Origin: JACNIV01 sp965370415
Lineage (GTDB): Bacteria; Cloacimonadota; Cloacimonadia; Cloacimonadales; TCS61
NCBI GenBank assembly: GCA_965370415.1
Contig: CBDUTJ010000004.1
Span: forward strand, 40,893-104,892
Length of the DNA stretch: 64,000 nucleotides
Direction of reading: 5' to 3'
The translations under genes were made by a program, and so were the position numbers. Below the pieces are notes generated by a model. That model worked only from the letters and a program-made list of their open reading frames with translations, was not told the DNA's origin and did no database searches. Numbering within the stretch: the first letter of the stretch is position 1; each line of letters begins with the position of its first letter. This document shows positions 9,665 to 17,671 of the stretch, in pieces.

Positions 9665-10921
9665 ATGAAAAAACAAGCTAAATGGATTTTACTTATTGTA
9701 ATCGTAGTAATATCATCTCAAGTATTGTCTGCTCAAACAAATGTTTCAGGTGAGGTTTCAGGAATTTGGGAGCTTGCCAACAGCCCGTACATCGTTGTAG
9801 GAGATATTTCGATTGTTGGTGATTCCATGCTGGTAATAGAAGCAGGCGTAGAAGTAAAGTTTGATGGTTTCTATCAATTCGTTGCTTATGGAGTTTTATC
9901 TGCTATCGGAACCGAATCCGAACCGATCCTTTTTACATCCAACGCATCAACACCCAATCCCGGTGACTGGTACAATATTGAACTTTCCGATTCATGCATA
10001 ATTCAGTACAGCATTATAGAATATGCCGGACAACCGGAACCACCTACAAACAAATTCGCCATCAGGCTGAATGGCGATTGTGAGATTTTGAATAATGTCA
10101 TAAGGCACAACAATGTTTCCGGTATTGGTGCAATGTTCGAGAGCTCTGTTATCAGATACAATTCGATCTATGATAATTCTACAGACTTCTTTGTTGGTGC
10201 CGGTATTTATTCCCAATGGTCATCTGCAAAGATTGAAAACAACACAATAGCAGATAATAACTTTGGCGGAATGTTGCATCAGGCAAATAGTGATAGTTTA
10301 ACAGTAATTAACAACATTATTGTTAATAATAGCGGTGTTGGTTTTCAATATGATCAGATTACAGGAAGCCCCTTCCCAATTGCAGATTACAATGACGTGT
10401 GGGGAAATACAACGAATTATGTTAACCTTACGCCCGGAGCACATAGCATCTCGGAAGATCCGTTATTCGTTGGAATTGATGATTATCACCTGACTGCAGA
10501 TTCTCCCTGTATAGATGCCGGAGATCCGAGTTTCCCGCTCGATCCTGATGGCACAATTGCAGACATGGGAGCATTCTATTATAACCAAACTGGAATTAAT
10601 GGTAACATAATAATTTCAACCGATGTACATCTTTATCAGAATTACCCCAATCCTTTCAATCCAACCACAACTATTTCTTTTGAATTAATCACCGAAAACA
10701 CCGAAGACACTGAAATAATAATTTACAATATCAATGGGCAAAAAGTGAAAACTTTGGAGTGCAATAACCACGTTATTGCAAAAGCGACGGAGTCGCTTTA
10801 CCACATTACCTGGAACGGTACTGACGAAAACAATAAAGCTGTTAGTTCGGGAGTATATTTGTACAAACTAAATGTAAACGGAAAAACAAAAGCTGTGAGG
10901 AAGTGCTTATTGATGAAATAG
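9665..10921 (+). CDS. Secreted right-handed beta-helix protein with Por-type sorting domain
   Basis: A 418-residue exported protein. The signal peptide covers about residues 1-24 (ending SAQT). A parallel beta-helix of short Asn-rich rungs (ENNTIADNNFGGML, VINNIIVNNSGVGF) occupies about 60-260, followed by the DAGDPSFPLDPDG block common at the end of such helices. The C-terminal sorting domain starts at NYPNPFNPTTTISFEL and ends SGVYLYKLNVNGK...RKCLLMK. One loop of this domain is about six residues longer than in the paralogue at 45.2-49.6 kb, because it contains two small DNA palindromes (see 10760-10799). Likely cell-surface or secreted; substrate unknown. Confidence 0.85.
   Translation: MKKQAKWILLIVIVVISSQVLSAQTNVSGEVSGIWELANSPYIVVGDISIVGDSMLVIEAGVEVKFDGFYQFVAYGVLSAIGTESEPILFTSNASTPNPGDWYNIELSDSCIIQYSIIEYAGQPEPPTNKFAIRLNGDCEILNNVIRHNNVSGIGAMFESSVIRYNSIYDNSTDFFVGAGIYSQWSSAKIENNTIADNNFGGMLHQANSDSLTVINNIIVNNSGVGFQYDQITGSPFPIADYNDVWGNTTNYVNLTPGAHSISEDPLFVGIDDYHLTADSPCIDAGDPSFPLDPDGTIADMGAFYYNQTGINGNIIISTDVHLYQNYPNPFNPTTTISFELITENTEDTEIIIYNINGQKVKTLECNNHVIAKATESLYHITWNGTDENNKAVSSGVYLYKLNVNGKTKAVRKCLLMK
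10760..10799. repeat. Two adjacent perfect palindromes inside a coding region
   Basis: TGCAATAAC / GTTATTGCA (9-bp arms, 3-nt loop, 10760-10780) is followed at once by AAAGCGAC / GTCGCTTT (8-bp arms, 3-nt loop, 10781-10799). Both are in frame in the sorting domain of the preceding gene and encode the loop CNNHVIAKATESL. They look like inserted palindromic elements. Confidence 0.7.
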
Positions 10922-10978
10922 TACAGTGTAGAACTCCTAATTCATCCTTAGCTCCGTATAAAATCAAAGGGAGGTATT

Positions 10979-11314
10979 ATGCCTAAAAAAGACTGTTGGG
11001 ACATAATAAAAATAACATCCACTATACTTATACCTATTGTTATAATATTTTCAGGATGTATTATTAATAAAACACTTCAAAAAAATGAAATTAAAGTAAA
11101 ATATGTTGAAATTGCAGTAAGAATACTAAGCAATGAACCAAATGAGGAAACATCAGCATTAAGAAATTGGGCAGTTGATTTACTAAACGAAAATTCCGAT
11201 GTTAAGTTGGATAGTTTAGCAATTGATGAACTATTAAAATTGCCAATTTATTTAACTGATGATGCAGGAGATTATTTAACCGATGATGCTGGCAATCCTC
11301 TTCAGGGAAATTAA
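10979..11314 (+). CDS. Small membrane-anchored protein, unknown
   Basis: A 111-residue protein with one N-terminal hydrophobic segment (about 10-27, ITSTILIPIVIIFSGCII) and a soluble charged remainder. The C-terminus holds a near-perfect duplication, LTDDAGDY followed by LTDDAGNP. GGGAGG precedes the ATG. A Cys in FSGC could be a lipobox, but its position after a long segment fits a simple anchor equally well. No family recognised. Confidence 0.55.
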   Translation: MPKKDCWDIIKITSTILIPIVIIFSGCIINKTLQKNEIKVKYVEIAVRILSNEPNEETSALRNWAVDLLNENSDVKLDSLAIDELLKLPIYLTDDAGDYLTDDAGNPLQGN

Positions 11315-11355
11315 ATGTAAAACTATTAATGAAGCAGAAGCTTCATATACTATTA

Positions 11356-11381
11356 CATTCCCAACTGGAAAGTTAGGAATG
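11356..11381. repeat. Small palindrome of the CNTTCCCAA family
   Basis: CATTCCCAACT / AGTTAGGAATG arms match at 10 of 11 positions around a GGAA loop, followed by AG. Arm sequence, 4-nt loop and the trailing GAG resemble the in-gene copies at 24.09 and 44.94 kb. It lies between convergent genes and could also work as a weak transcript end. Confidence 0.5.
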
Positions 11382-11422
11382 AGATAAAATTTGCAATTTG
11401 TTCGTTTTGTTCGTTGCTAATC

Positions 11423-12202
11423 CTACTCCGCAACCACAATAACACCGGTTCCGGTTTTATTCTTTAGTTTCACATCAAGCAACATAAACAGCGCTGAAAG
11501 CGGATAGAACAACAAATAATAAAATGGCAACAACAGGAAAAACAGTTTGCTTTTCCCTAACATACTCATCGGGTATTTCATAGAAAGCAGCCAGGCAAAG
11601 TGTCCCCACTTTCCATAAGAATACTCAAATGAAACAATTTTAAATCCTGCATTTTTCAGTTTGGAAATAATTTCTTCTTTTGAATATCCGGGACGCACAT
11701 GCTCTTCCGTGAATTTGGCAGATTCATCAAAATTGCTGGGTGAGGAGATTATTAGTTTTCCGTTTTTTTCGAGAACCTGCCGGAAATTCTGTAAAACCTG
11801 CTCATCATTTTCGATGTGTTCCAGGATATCGATGGCAAGTATCAGATCGAACTTATCTTTTGGAACATAAGCGGTTAAATCTGCCTGCTGGGCTGTGAAA
11901 TCCTGCCAGTTGTGTTTGGCTGCATATCGGGCAAAAGAATCCATGTAATCCGTTTTCAGGTCAACAGCATGCACCTCGGCTTTTTTAAAATGTTTAAAGA
12001 TAAAATTGGAATATTGTCCAAAGCCGGCACCCGCATCGTAAAAACGGATCGGTTTATCTTTCGGAAAATATTTCTTTATCTCTCTCTTTACATACCACTG
12101 CCGCAGCAACAGCATATCCAGAGATGTGTAAAACAATTTCCTGAAAAAAGGAATTTTATCAATGAGTCCTGCGAATTTATCTTTTATTTTGTCGTACTGC
12201 AT
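11423..12202 (-). CDS. Class I SAM-dependent methyltransferase with hydrophobic C-terminus
   Basis: A 259-residue protein with the Rossmann-type methyltransferase core: motif I DAGAGFGQYSNFI, the acidic end of strand 2 (EVHAVDLK), and LILAIDILEHIENDE followed by LEKNGKLIISSP. The C-terminal 50 residues are strongly hydrophobic (SKLFFLLLPFYYLLFYPLSA) and probably sit in the membrane. This suggests a lipid or membrane-linked substrate, as in some quinone or glycolipid methyltransferases; the substrate cannot be told from sequence. It starts 3 bp after the glucokinase gene, so the two are co-transcribed. Confidence 0.85.
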   Translation of the reverse strand: MQYDKIKDKFAGLIDKIPFFRKLFYTSLDMLLLRQWYVKREIKKYFPKDKPIRFYDAGAGFGQYSNFIFKHFKKAEVHAVDLKTDYMDSFARYAAKHNWQDFTAQQADLTAYVPKDKFDLILAIDILEHIENDEQVLQNFRQVLEKNGKLIISSPSNFDESAKFTEEHVRPGYSKEEIISKLKNAGFKIVSFEYSYGKWGHFAWLLSMKYPMSMLGKSKLFFLLLPFYYLLFYPLSALFMLLDVKLKNKTGTGVIVVAE

Positions 12203-12205
12203 AAA

Positions 12206-13237
12206 TTAACCTGTCACATTCCTGCAAGCCCACAAACCGCCCTTAATGTTTATATCTTCATCTTCAATAATATAAACAGGAAGCAATTTAAGGATGTTTT
12301 CTCTGTTCGTGCTTTTTTGAAGTTCTTCCATAAAGCCACTTTGCTTGATTAATTCTGCATTTTTAATTGTTGAAGCTCCACAAAGGTAAATTCCATTGAA
12401 TGGACGGAAAAACAGAGCAATTGCTTGCGTGAGTTTACCTGCACACCTGTAAAAAATATCGAGCGCTTCCCTGCAGATTTCATCTTTCAATGCTTTTTCT
12501 GCGATCTGTTCTGCAGATAATTCTTCCGGTTTCATTTTTGGATAATACAACTCTACCAAGCCTTTATATATTAATTCCAATCCGTTCCCTGAAACGAAAT
12601 CTTCCCAACTTGGCAGGTTGGAAAGCTTCATTTTTTTCTTCATCCATTTTAACAATTCTTCATGCTTTTCGTCCAGAGCAGAAACTGTGATATGTTGAAT
12701 TTCCGAAGGAATAACCTCATAATATTTTTCACCGGATTTTGTGCTTCCTTTTATCACACCGGTGGTCCCGAAACCTGTTCCTGGAGCCAGCAGAACCGAT
12801 CTTGAATGACCCGGTTCTGTTTGAGCTTTCACAGATAGTTCATACAATTTTGTGAATTTATATTCGCTTCCTTCCAAAGATAGAAAACCATAAGCCGCAA
12901 GTTCCATATCGTTCAGCATCAGGGTTTTATTTTCGGGAAGTCCGCAATCATAAAGGTCCTGTAGCGTTATTTTTGTTCTATCCTGCCACCTTGTCAGGTT
13001 TACTTCGTTCTTGTTCAGCACGATCCCTGCAAAACCGACGGTGCCTCTATCGGGAAGTTGTTTTTGCTCGTAAATTGAATTCCGGATAAAATCCTGCAGC
13101 TTCCGTTTTGAATCTATTTTTGCTTTGAATATTTCTGAAGTTTTTATCTTTTTCCCATTTTGAGTAATTTCAAATTGTATGCGAGTATTGGTTCCGCCCA
13201 CATCGACAGAAATATTCATTTTCAGCTTTTTACTCAT
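12206..13237 (-). CDS. glk: Glucokinase-family sugar kinase (Glk)
   Basis: A 343-residue ATP-dependent hexose kinase, longer by about 20 residues than E. coli Glk. The phosphate-1 loop SVDVGGTNTRIQ is at the N-terminus, NDMELAAYG holds the catalytic Asp, APGTGFGTTG is the phosphate-2 loop, and WEDFVSGNGLELIYKG plus IYLCGASTIKN match the Glk (PF02685) layout rather than ROK, whose Cys zinc motif is absent. It likely phosphorylates glucose for glycolysis. There is no strong Shine-Dalgarno; the ATG was chosen because it gives the complete first strand. Downstream partner: the methyltransferase 3 bp away. Confidence 0.88.
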   Translation of the reverse strand: MSKKLKMNISVDVGGTNTRIQFEITQNGKKIKTSEIFKAKIDSKRKLQDFIRNSIYEQKQLPDRGTVGFAGIVLNKNEVNLTRWQDRTKITLQDLYDCGLPENKTLMLNDMELAAYGFLSLEGSEYKFTKLYELSVKAQTEPGHSRSVLLAPGTGFGTTGVIKGSTKSGEKYYEVIPSEIQHITVSALDEKHEELLKWMKKKMKLSNLPSWEDFVSGNGLELIYKGLVELYYPKMKPEELSAEQIAEKALKDEICREALDIFYRCAGKLTQAIALFFRPFNGIYLCGASTIKNAELIKQSGFMEELQKSTNRENILKLLPVYIIEDEDINIKGGLWACRNVTG

Positions 13238-13454
13238 AGATTTTAAATGCTTGAGCGGTTGTGTTTCGTCAATGAAAATGTTAATTATTGTAACATCGAT
13301 TTCCTGGCTTCCTCCAAAAACCAGTAGCAGTTCTCAAGGTATCCCATTGAAAAACAATAAAACACAGAAAAGTCGTTAAAAAGAAGTGGCAAAGGGATTA
13401 GAACTTAAAGTGCATTCTTTTTCTTAAAATCGGCATAATATAAATTGCGTTAGG

Positions 13455-13572
13455 AAATTGGTAATAAACAAGCGTTATGAAAAATCTTCTGTTTGAGTGA
13501 TTGTCTAATTTCTTTCATAGATTCCACTCAGAAAATAACGAGTTAAGATTTTTTAGTGGTGTTTACCAATTT
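13455..13572. repeat. 118-bp imperfect long hairpin
   Basis: Outer arms AAATTGGTAA(T)AAAC and GTTTACCAATTT pair over 12 bp with one bulged base. Inner pairs AAAATCTT/AAGATTTT and GAGTG/CACTC extend the fold. This gives a long hairpin with an apex near 13515, resembling a small non-autonomous element or a structured RNA. Confidence 0.5.
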
Positions 13573-13605
13573 TAGTAATTTATATTCGCTGAGAGTTTTT
13601 CTTTG

Positions 13606-13639
13606 CTTCGTTTCTTTTGTCGGTACAAAAGAAATGAAG
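13606..13639. repeat. Palindrome, 15-bp arms with one mismatch
   Basis: CTTCGTTTCTTTTGT and ACAAAAGAAATGAAG pair around the tetranucleotide CGGT. The inner 10 bp are perfect. A second, weaker hairpin, TATTCTTT/AAAGAATA, lies at 13679-13701. Confidence 0.6.
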
Positions 13640-13747
13640 TCCAATACTTGCAAGCATCTATGTGCAAAATCTTCTTGCTATTCTTTATAAAAAAAAGAAT
13701 ACAATGATTTTAAATTTTTCAGGGGATGCTTGTACATCGATTTCTTT

Positions 13748-13776
13748 TTGACAGGATTCTCCTAATTATTTTTTTC
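13748..13776 (+). promoter_or_regulatory. Candidate promoter (TTGACA-N17-TTTTTC)
   Basis: TTGACA at 13748-13753 is followed after 17 bases by TTTTTC at 13771-13776, about 30 bp before the ATG at 13806. It matches the arrangement seen before dnaA and others, with one base different in the -10-like box. Confidence 0.3.
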
Positions 13777-13805
13777 TGTCTCGTATAGAATTTCAGAGAA
13801 TTATT

Positions 13806-14558
13806 ATGAATAAAGATGAATTAATAAAAGAAGCACGAAATCCCAAATATATTTCGGGAATATTTAACTATTGCGACAGATGGTGTGAGCGCTGCCAATT
13901 TACTTCACGCTGCCTGAATTATAAGATCGGAAAGGAAAACTACAGTGATCTGGAAAAACATGATATTTCCACTGCTGAATTCTGGGAAGGATTTACAAAC
14001 TTAATGAAAGATACCTTAGAAATGCTTCAAGACAAGGCTAAAGAAATGGGTATCGATCTCGATTCTATTGAAATCGAGGAAAAAGAAACAAGCTCAGAAA
14101 ATGTTATTCACCTGACATCAGAGATGGCAAATAAATACATAACACTCGTTGATGACTGGTTTGATTCCACCAAATACGTTTATGAAGATTCGGAAGTCTG
14201 TCAAAAACTGAACCATTCAAAAGAAGCCGTTGTAAAATTTGATGACATTACCCAGATTATCAGGTGGTCTCAAATGCAGATATATGTTAAGCTTCAAAGG
14301 GCACTCGATGGCGAAGAAACAGATTTTTCTGAAGATTTTCCCAAAGATTCAGATGGTTCTGCAAAGGTTGCATTGATCGGAATTGACCGTTCACTCGGTG
14401 CATGGACAAAAATGCTGGAATTTTTCCCGGACAGAAAGAAAACGCTTATGGAAATTATTACTTTTCTAAAACGCCTTTGCAGTATAGTAAAAAAAAAATT
14501 CCCGCAAGCACGTGAATTCGTCCGACCCGGATTTGATAAAGTTGCTGATGCTGTTTAG
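13806..14558 (+). CDS. Conserved-looking cysteine-cluster protein, unknown function
   Basis: A 250-residue soluble protein. Near the N-terminus it has a compact cysteine motif, YCDRWCERCQFTSRC (residues about 22-36), which could bind zinc or an iron-sulphur cluster. The remainder is acidic and helical with several Trp (FDDITQIIRWSQMQIYVKLQ). I recall similar hypothetical proteins in other phyla but cannot name a function. It is the only + strand gene in an otherwise minus-strand region, is bounded by inverted repeats upstream and an attC-like palindrome downstream, and so may have been acquired. Confidence 0.65.
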   Translation: MNKDELIKEARNPKYISGIFNYCDRWCERCQFTSRCLNYKIGKENYSDLEKHDISTAEFWEGFTNLMKDTLEMLQDKAKEMGIDLDSIEIEEKETSSENVIHLTSEMANKYITLVDDWFDSTKYVYEDSEVCQKLNHSKEAVVKFDDITQIIRWSQMQIYVKLQRALDGEETDFSEDFPKDSDGSAKVALIGIDRSLGAWTKMLEFFPDRKKTLMEIITFLKRLCSIVKKKFPQAREFVRPGFDKVADAV

Positions 14559-14624
14559 ATATTAAAGAATGAATGGAAAGACATAATTTTTCAATTTTAC
14601 TTAAACTCCTTTTTTCCCTCAAAG

Positions 14625-14690
14625 TTGTGGCTAATGGTAACTGTGCGCCAAGAGGAGCAACGCGACTGCTTGGGCACAGAGTTATGTCCG
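14625..14690. repeat. attC-like imperfect palindrome
   Basis: CTGTGCGCCAAG (14641-14652) pairs with CTTGGGCACAG (14669-14679), with one extra unpaired G on the left arm. Flanking GGTAAC on the left and GTTATGTC on the right resemble the simple sites of integron attC. An 16-nt centre separates the arms. The extrahelical base and the TAAC...GTTA ends are attC hallmarks, but the terminal motifs do not fit the RYYYAAC/GTTRRRY consensus fully and no integrase is in the window. Confidence 0.35.
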
Positions 14691-14731
14691 ATTAATCATT
14701 TTTATAACTTTGATTTTATAATAATAAGGTT

Positions 14732-15997
14732 CTATTTTCTTTTTTCAAGAATAATTACACTTTCTCTCAACTTCTTAATATCGGGGCTGTATTTTGTTTT
14801 TCTCTTTCTGATTTCTCTTAATACACCAATTTCTTTAAGTTTCCAACCGTGGTTTGTTGAAATATCTGCTAAAATTAAATCTACAGGAATATGTTCATTT
14901 GCATAGGCAGAAGTTGAAACAATCATCCATAAATTTGCGTTATCATTAGCATAATTTGATAAATTACTAAATACTTTTCCCATATCTTCAAAATAGCCTA
15001 AAATCATAGATGGTATATAATCATTCATAAGTTGATCTTTCTTTTGAATAATCTTATTATAAATATTCTTCAATTGGATACTATCAAATTTATTTATATC
15101 GGGTTGCTTCCATTTTACTTGAACATGAGACCTAACAGTTCTAAATCTTAAATCATAAAGCTCTTTAGAGGAATTAACAAATCCGCCAAGAAAAAGTTCC
15201 GGTCTATAAATATCTGTATAATCAAAAGTATTTAAATATGGGGGTGATGTGATGCACAAATCAAACTTTGGAATTTTATTAATTGATTTACGCCTTCTTG
15301 AATCGTATGTTCTTATTTCTGGTGATATAGGAATGTTCTCAGATAAATCTTCTTTGATGATTTTACACTTACTGAGAAATGTATCTAAAAATGAATCTTT
15401 ATTATATCCTATTTTCCCCCATTCCTTTTTGTATCTTAGACATTTTCCATCTTTAGAGGCATTGCAATTCTCCATAATTGAAGAAATAAGTGCAAGCTTT
15501 AGAAGATGCGAAGATTTGCTTTGTTTATTAGAAATATAATTATGTCCACCTTCAAAAGTTCGTAATACTTCTAGATTGAATAACCATTTAGAGGGGTTTT
15601 TTGCTGATTCTGTGAATGTCGAATATCCTTCTAATTTAGATCTAGCTCCTTTTTCGCAATGCGTTACAATTTCATCAACTTCAGATTGAAAGCGCTCAGG
15701 ATTAACATTATGCGTTTTCGTTTTTGCCAAAAAGGAAGTGAATGGGTTTATCTCGTAGCCATAAGAATTAATTTTTTTAATAGCTGCTGTCAATGTAACA
15801 GTACCACTACCATTAAAAGGATCGAGTATGATATTATCTTCATTTAAACCGTATTCTTTAATTGCGCTTTCTACAAGATTTGGTGAAAAACCTTCCTTGT
15901 AATAATACCATCTATGGCGAGGTAAATTAACTGTATCCTCAGAATTTGAGTATCCATTATTTTTAAGTATGAAATTATCGTTTAACTTATCTTGCAT
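14732..15997 (-). CDS. Site-specific DNA methyltransferase (amino-methyltransferase), fourth gene of defence-like operon
   Basis: A 421-residue DNA methyltransferase. SAM-binding motif I is DPFNGSGTVTL (about residues 57-67) and catalytic motif IV is TSPPY (about 250-254), indicating N4-cytosine or N6-adenine methylation. Motif I precedes motif IV, so the order is of the alpha or gamma type rather than beta. A TRD-like stretch separates or follows them; specificity is unknown. It starts 3 bp after the nuclease-like gene, with no promoter between, so it is the last gene of a four-gene transcript. Most likely it protects self DNA from the linked nuclease. Confidence 0.88.
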   Translation of the reverse strand: MQDKLNDNFILKNNGYSNSEDTVNLPRHRWYYYKEGFSPNLVESAIKEYGLNEDNIILDPFNGSGTVTLTAAIKKINSYGYEINPFTSFLAKTKTHNVNPERFQSEVDEIVTHCEKGARSKLEGYSTFTESAKNPSKWLFNLEVLRTFEGGHNYISNKQSKSSHLLKLALISSIMENCNASKDGKCLRYKKEWGKIGYNKDSFLDTFLSKCKIIKEDLSENIPISPEIRTYDSRRRKSINKIPKFDLCITSPPYLNTFDYTDIYRPELFLGGFVNSSKELYDLRFRTVRSHVQVKWKQPDINKFDSIQLKNIYNKIIQKKDQLMNDYIPSMILGYFEDMGKVFSNLSNYANDNANLWMIVSTSAYANEHIPVDLILADISTNHGWKLKEIGVLREIRKRKTKYSPDIKKLRESVIILEKRK

Positions 15998-16000
15998 AGT

Positions 16001-17086
16001 TCAATTACAGATTGGTTCTGTAAACATTCTAATTGGTTTTTCAAATCCTTGAATAGTCTGATGAAAGTTTTTATCGGCATCAATGATTAAATCAATGTCT
16101 TTAAAGTGCATTCCATCTTCAGTATTTATATCTGTTTGAGCTGCAGTAAGGTTATTTCTTCGGCCATCAATTACAACTAGATAAGATTTAATTATTGTAG
16201 TTGGTATATCTGATGAAACTGCATCGTGATAACCTTTAAGTTGTGTTATGCCACTATTTGCCCTTGCATCTGAATACGAATAAATTTCACCATCTGATTG
16301 TTTTTTAACAGTTCCAATAAATTTTATTTCAATCAAGGCTGTTCTATTTGCTTCCCTCCAATTAATTCTGATATCAATAGGTTTCGGTTTCGTAAAATCT
16401 CCAATAGTGTTATATTCTCTTGATGACTCCATTGAAATTCCTCTTATGAAAAAAGATGTTAGAAACTCGTGAAGTGATAATTGCATAAATTTCTCAGGTA
16501 TATTACTTCCACTTCCTCCACCTCTAAAGAAAAGTCTATTACCATCATGCCATGATTGAGAAAAGTGCTCACAAGATGATTTTAGAATTTTCATTACCCA
16601 AAATTGGTTAAGAGCTTCAACCAATTCAATAAACTGAGTAGCAAAACGACTTCCATAATTGTATATTGTTATGTCAATTTTTTCATCATTTGCGAAGAAA
16701 TATTCCTTATTGTTACTGAAGTAGTAAACTAATGTATCTTTTTGTTTCAGAAGATCGTCTGGGTTTTGATTATCCCAAAGTATCATTCTACTTGAATCAT
16801 TAAAAACTTGTATGATAAATACCCCTGTTATTCTATTTAGTAGTATGTTTTTGTCATAAAGAAGAGTACCTCTTGATTCATCATAACAAAGCTGGTCATC
16901 AAGGTTTTTGCAAACAAAAAAATCACCTTTAAAGAAACTTGGTTCAAAATATCTGTATATTTCATTTAAAGATTTTGCTATGACCTCTATTGCTTTACTG
17001 GCAGGGTCAATATTTCCAAAGGCGCGCATTACTTGAGATGAGTAATGGCTTGAAAGACTTCTAATAATTTCTTCTCTATCAGCCAT
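16001..17086 (-). CDS. PD-(D/E)XK nuclease-like protein, third gene of defence-like operon
   Basis: A 361-residue soluble protein. The C-terminal third contains a restriction-endonuclease-fold motif: Asp in KPIDIRINW (about residue 237) followed by ALIEIKFIG (E-x-K, about 252-255), then helices and another strand (SYLVVIDGRR). The N-terminal 200 residues match nothing I recognise and may contact the partner proteins. Located 3 bp after the middle gene and 3 bp before the methyltransferase gene, it is the likely effector that cuts DNA. The nuclease assignment comes from the motif spacing only. Confidence 0.62.
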   Translation of the reverse strand: MADREEIIRSLSSHYSSQVMRAFGNIDPASKAIEVIAKSLNEIYRYFEPSFFKGDFFVCKNLDDQLCYDESRGTLLYDKNILLNRITGVFIIQVFNDSSRMILWDNQNPDDLLKQKDTLVYYFSNNKEYFFANDEKIDITIYNYGSRFATQFIELVEALNQFWVMKILKSSCEHFSQSWHDGNRLFFRGGGSGSNIPEKFMQLSLHEFLTSFFIRGISMESSREYNTIGDFTKPKPIDIRINWREANRTALIEIKFIGTVKKQSDGEIYSYSDARANSGITQLKGYHDAVSSDIPTTIIKSYLVVIDGRRNNLTAAQTDINTEDGMHFKDIDLIIDADKNFHQTIQGFEKPIRMFTEPICN

Positions 17087-17089
17087 AAG

Positions 17090-17671
17090 TTAATCTTCAA
17101 TTTTTATTTGTTCAGTTAAATAATTCACCCAAGCAACTGCTGGTATTATCAAATCATGACTCTTAATACCAACAGCTTCACTTATTTCCTTAAACTGAGG
17201 ATAAAAACTCGTGGGATTCAACCATCCTGTTTTCAATTCCGACTGCTTTTTTAAATCAGGCTCATTGAGCAATGCCCTGACAGTTTGAGAATAAGGAATT
17301 AGAATAGTCGTAGTGCAGGCAGCATTTAATATTTCTTCTCTTTTTTTAAAAGTTGAAAGCTCTTTGAATTTGTTAAATTCATCTGTTCCTCTACCAGTAA
17401 TAGTGAAATATTCCACCTTGTTTTCAAATAGTCCATTCTGAATATGTCTGTTTATTGCTTCATCAATTGAAGATGCAAAAGGATAACCATTTTCAACAGT
17501 GTATTTGTGTTGCCAAGTACTTATCGGATTACCTGAATAACAGTATAAAAAGGCTGAGAAATAAGAGAATAAATGAATCTCTTCCAACTTGAAGCCATCT
17601 AAAAAGTTATCAAGTTTATGAGCCAATGATAAGCTGTCAAAAAAAGCTTCTGGTATTACTTGTTTGCTCAT
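17090..17671 (-). CDS. Small middle component of ABC-three-component-like system
   Basis: A 193-residue helical protein with no signal peptide and no catalytic motif I can see. Its size, its place directly after a Rad50-like ATPase and the four-base ATGA overlap with that gene match the small middle-component proteins of ABC-three-component (ABC-3C) conflict systems. The fragment AINRHIQNGLFENKVEYFTITGRG reads like a winged-helix wing, also seen in such proteins, but this is inference. Confidence 0.55.
   Translation of the reverse strand: MSKQVIPEAFFDSLSLAHKLDNFLDGFKLEEIHLFSYFSAFLYCYSGNPISTWQHKYTVENGYPFASSIDEAINRHIQNGLFENKVEYFTITGRGTDEFNKFKELSTFKKREEILNAACTTTILIPYSQTVRALLNEPDLKKQSELKTGWLNPTSFYPQFKEISEAVGIKSHDLIIPAVAWVNYLTEQIKIED

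Larger units (their letters stand above)
13238..13805. other. 568-bp gap rich in nested inverted repeats
   Basis: No gene is seen here. The left 200 bp form the upstream region of the minus-strand glucokinase gene and show nothing firm. The rest holds three separate palindromic structures (13455-13572, 13606-13639, 13679-13701), enclosed partly by CAAGCATC near 13651 and GATGCTTG near 13725, and ends with a candidate promoter for the + strand gene at 13806. Confidence 0.6.
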
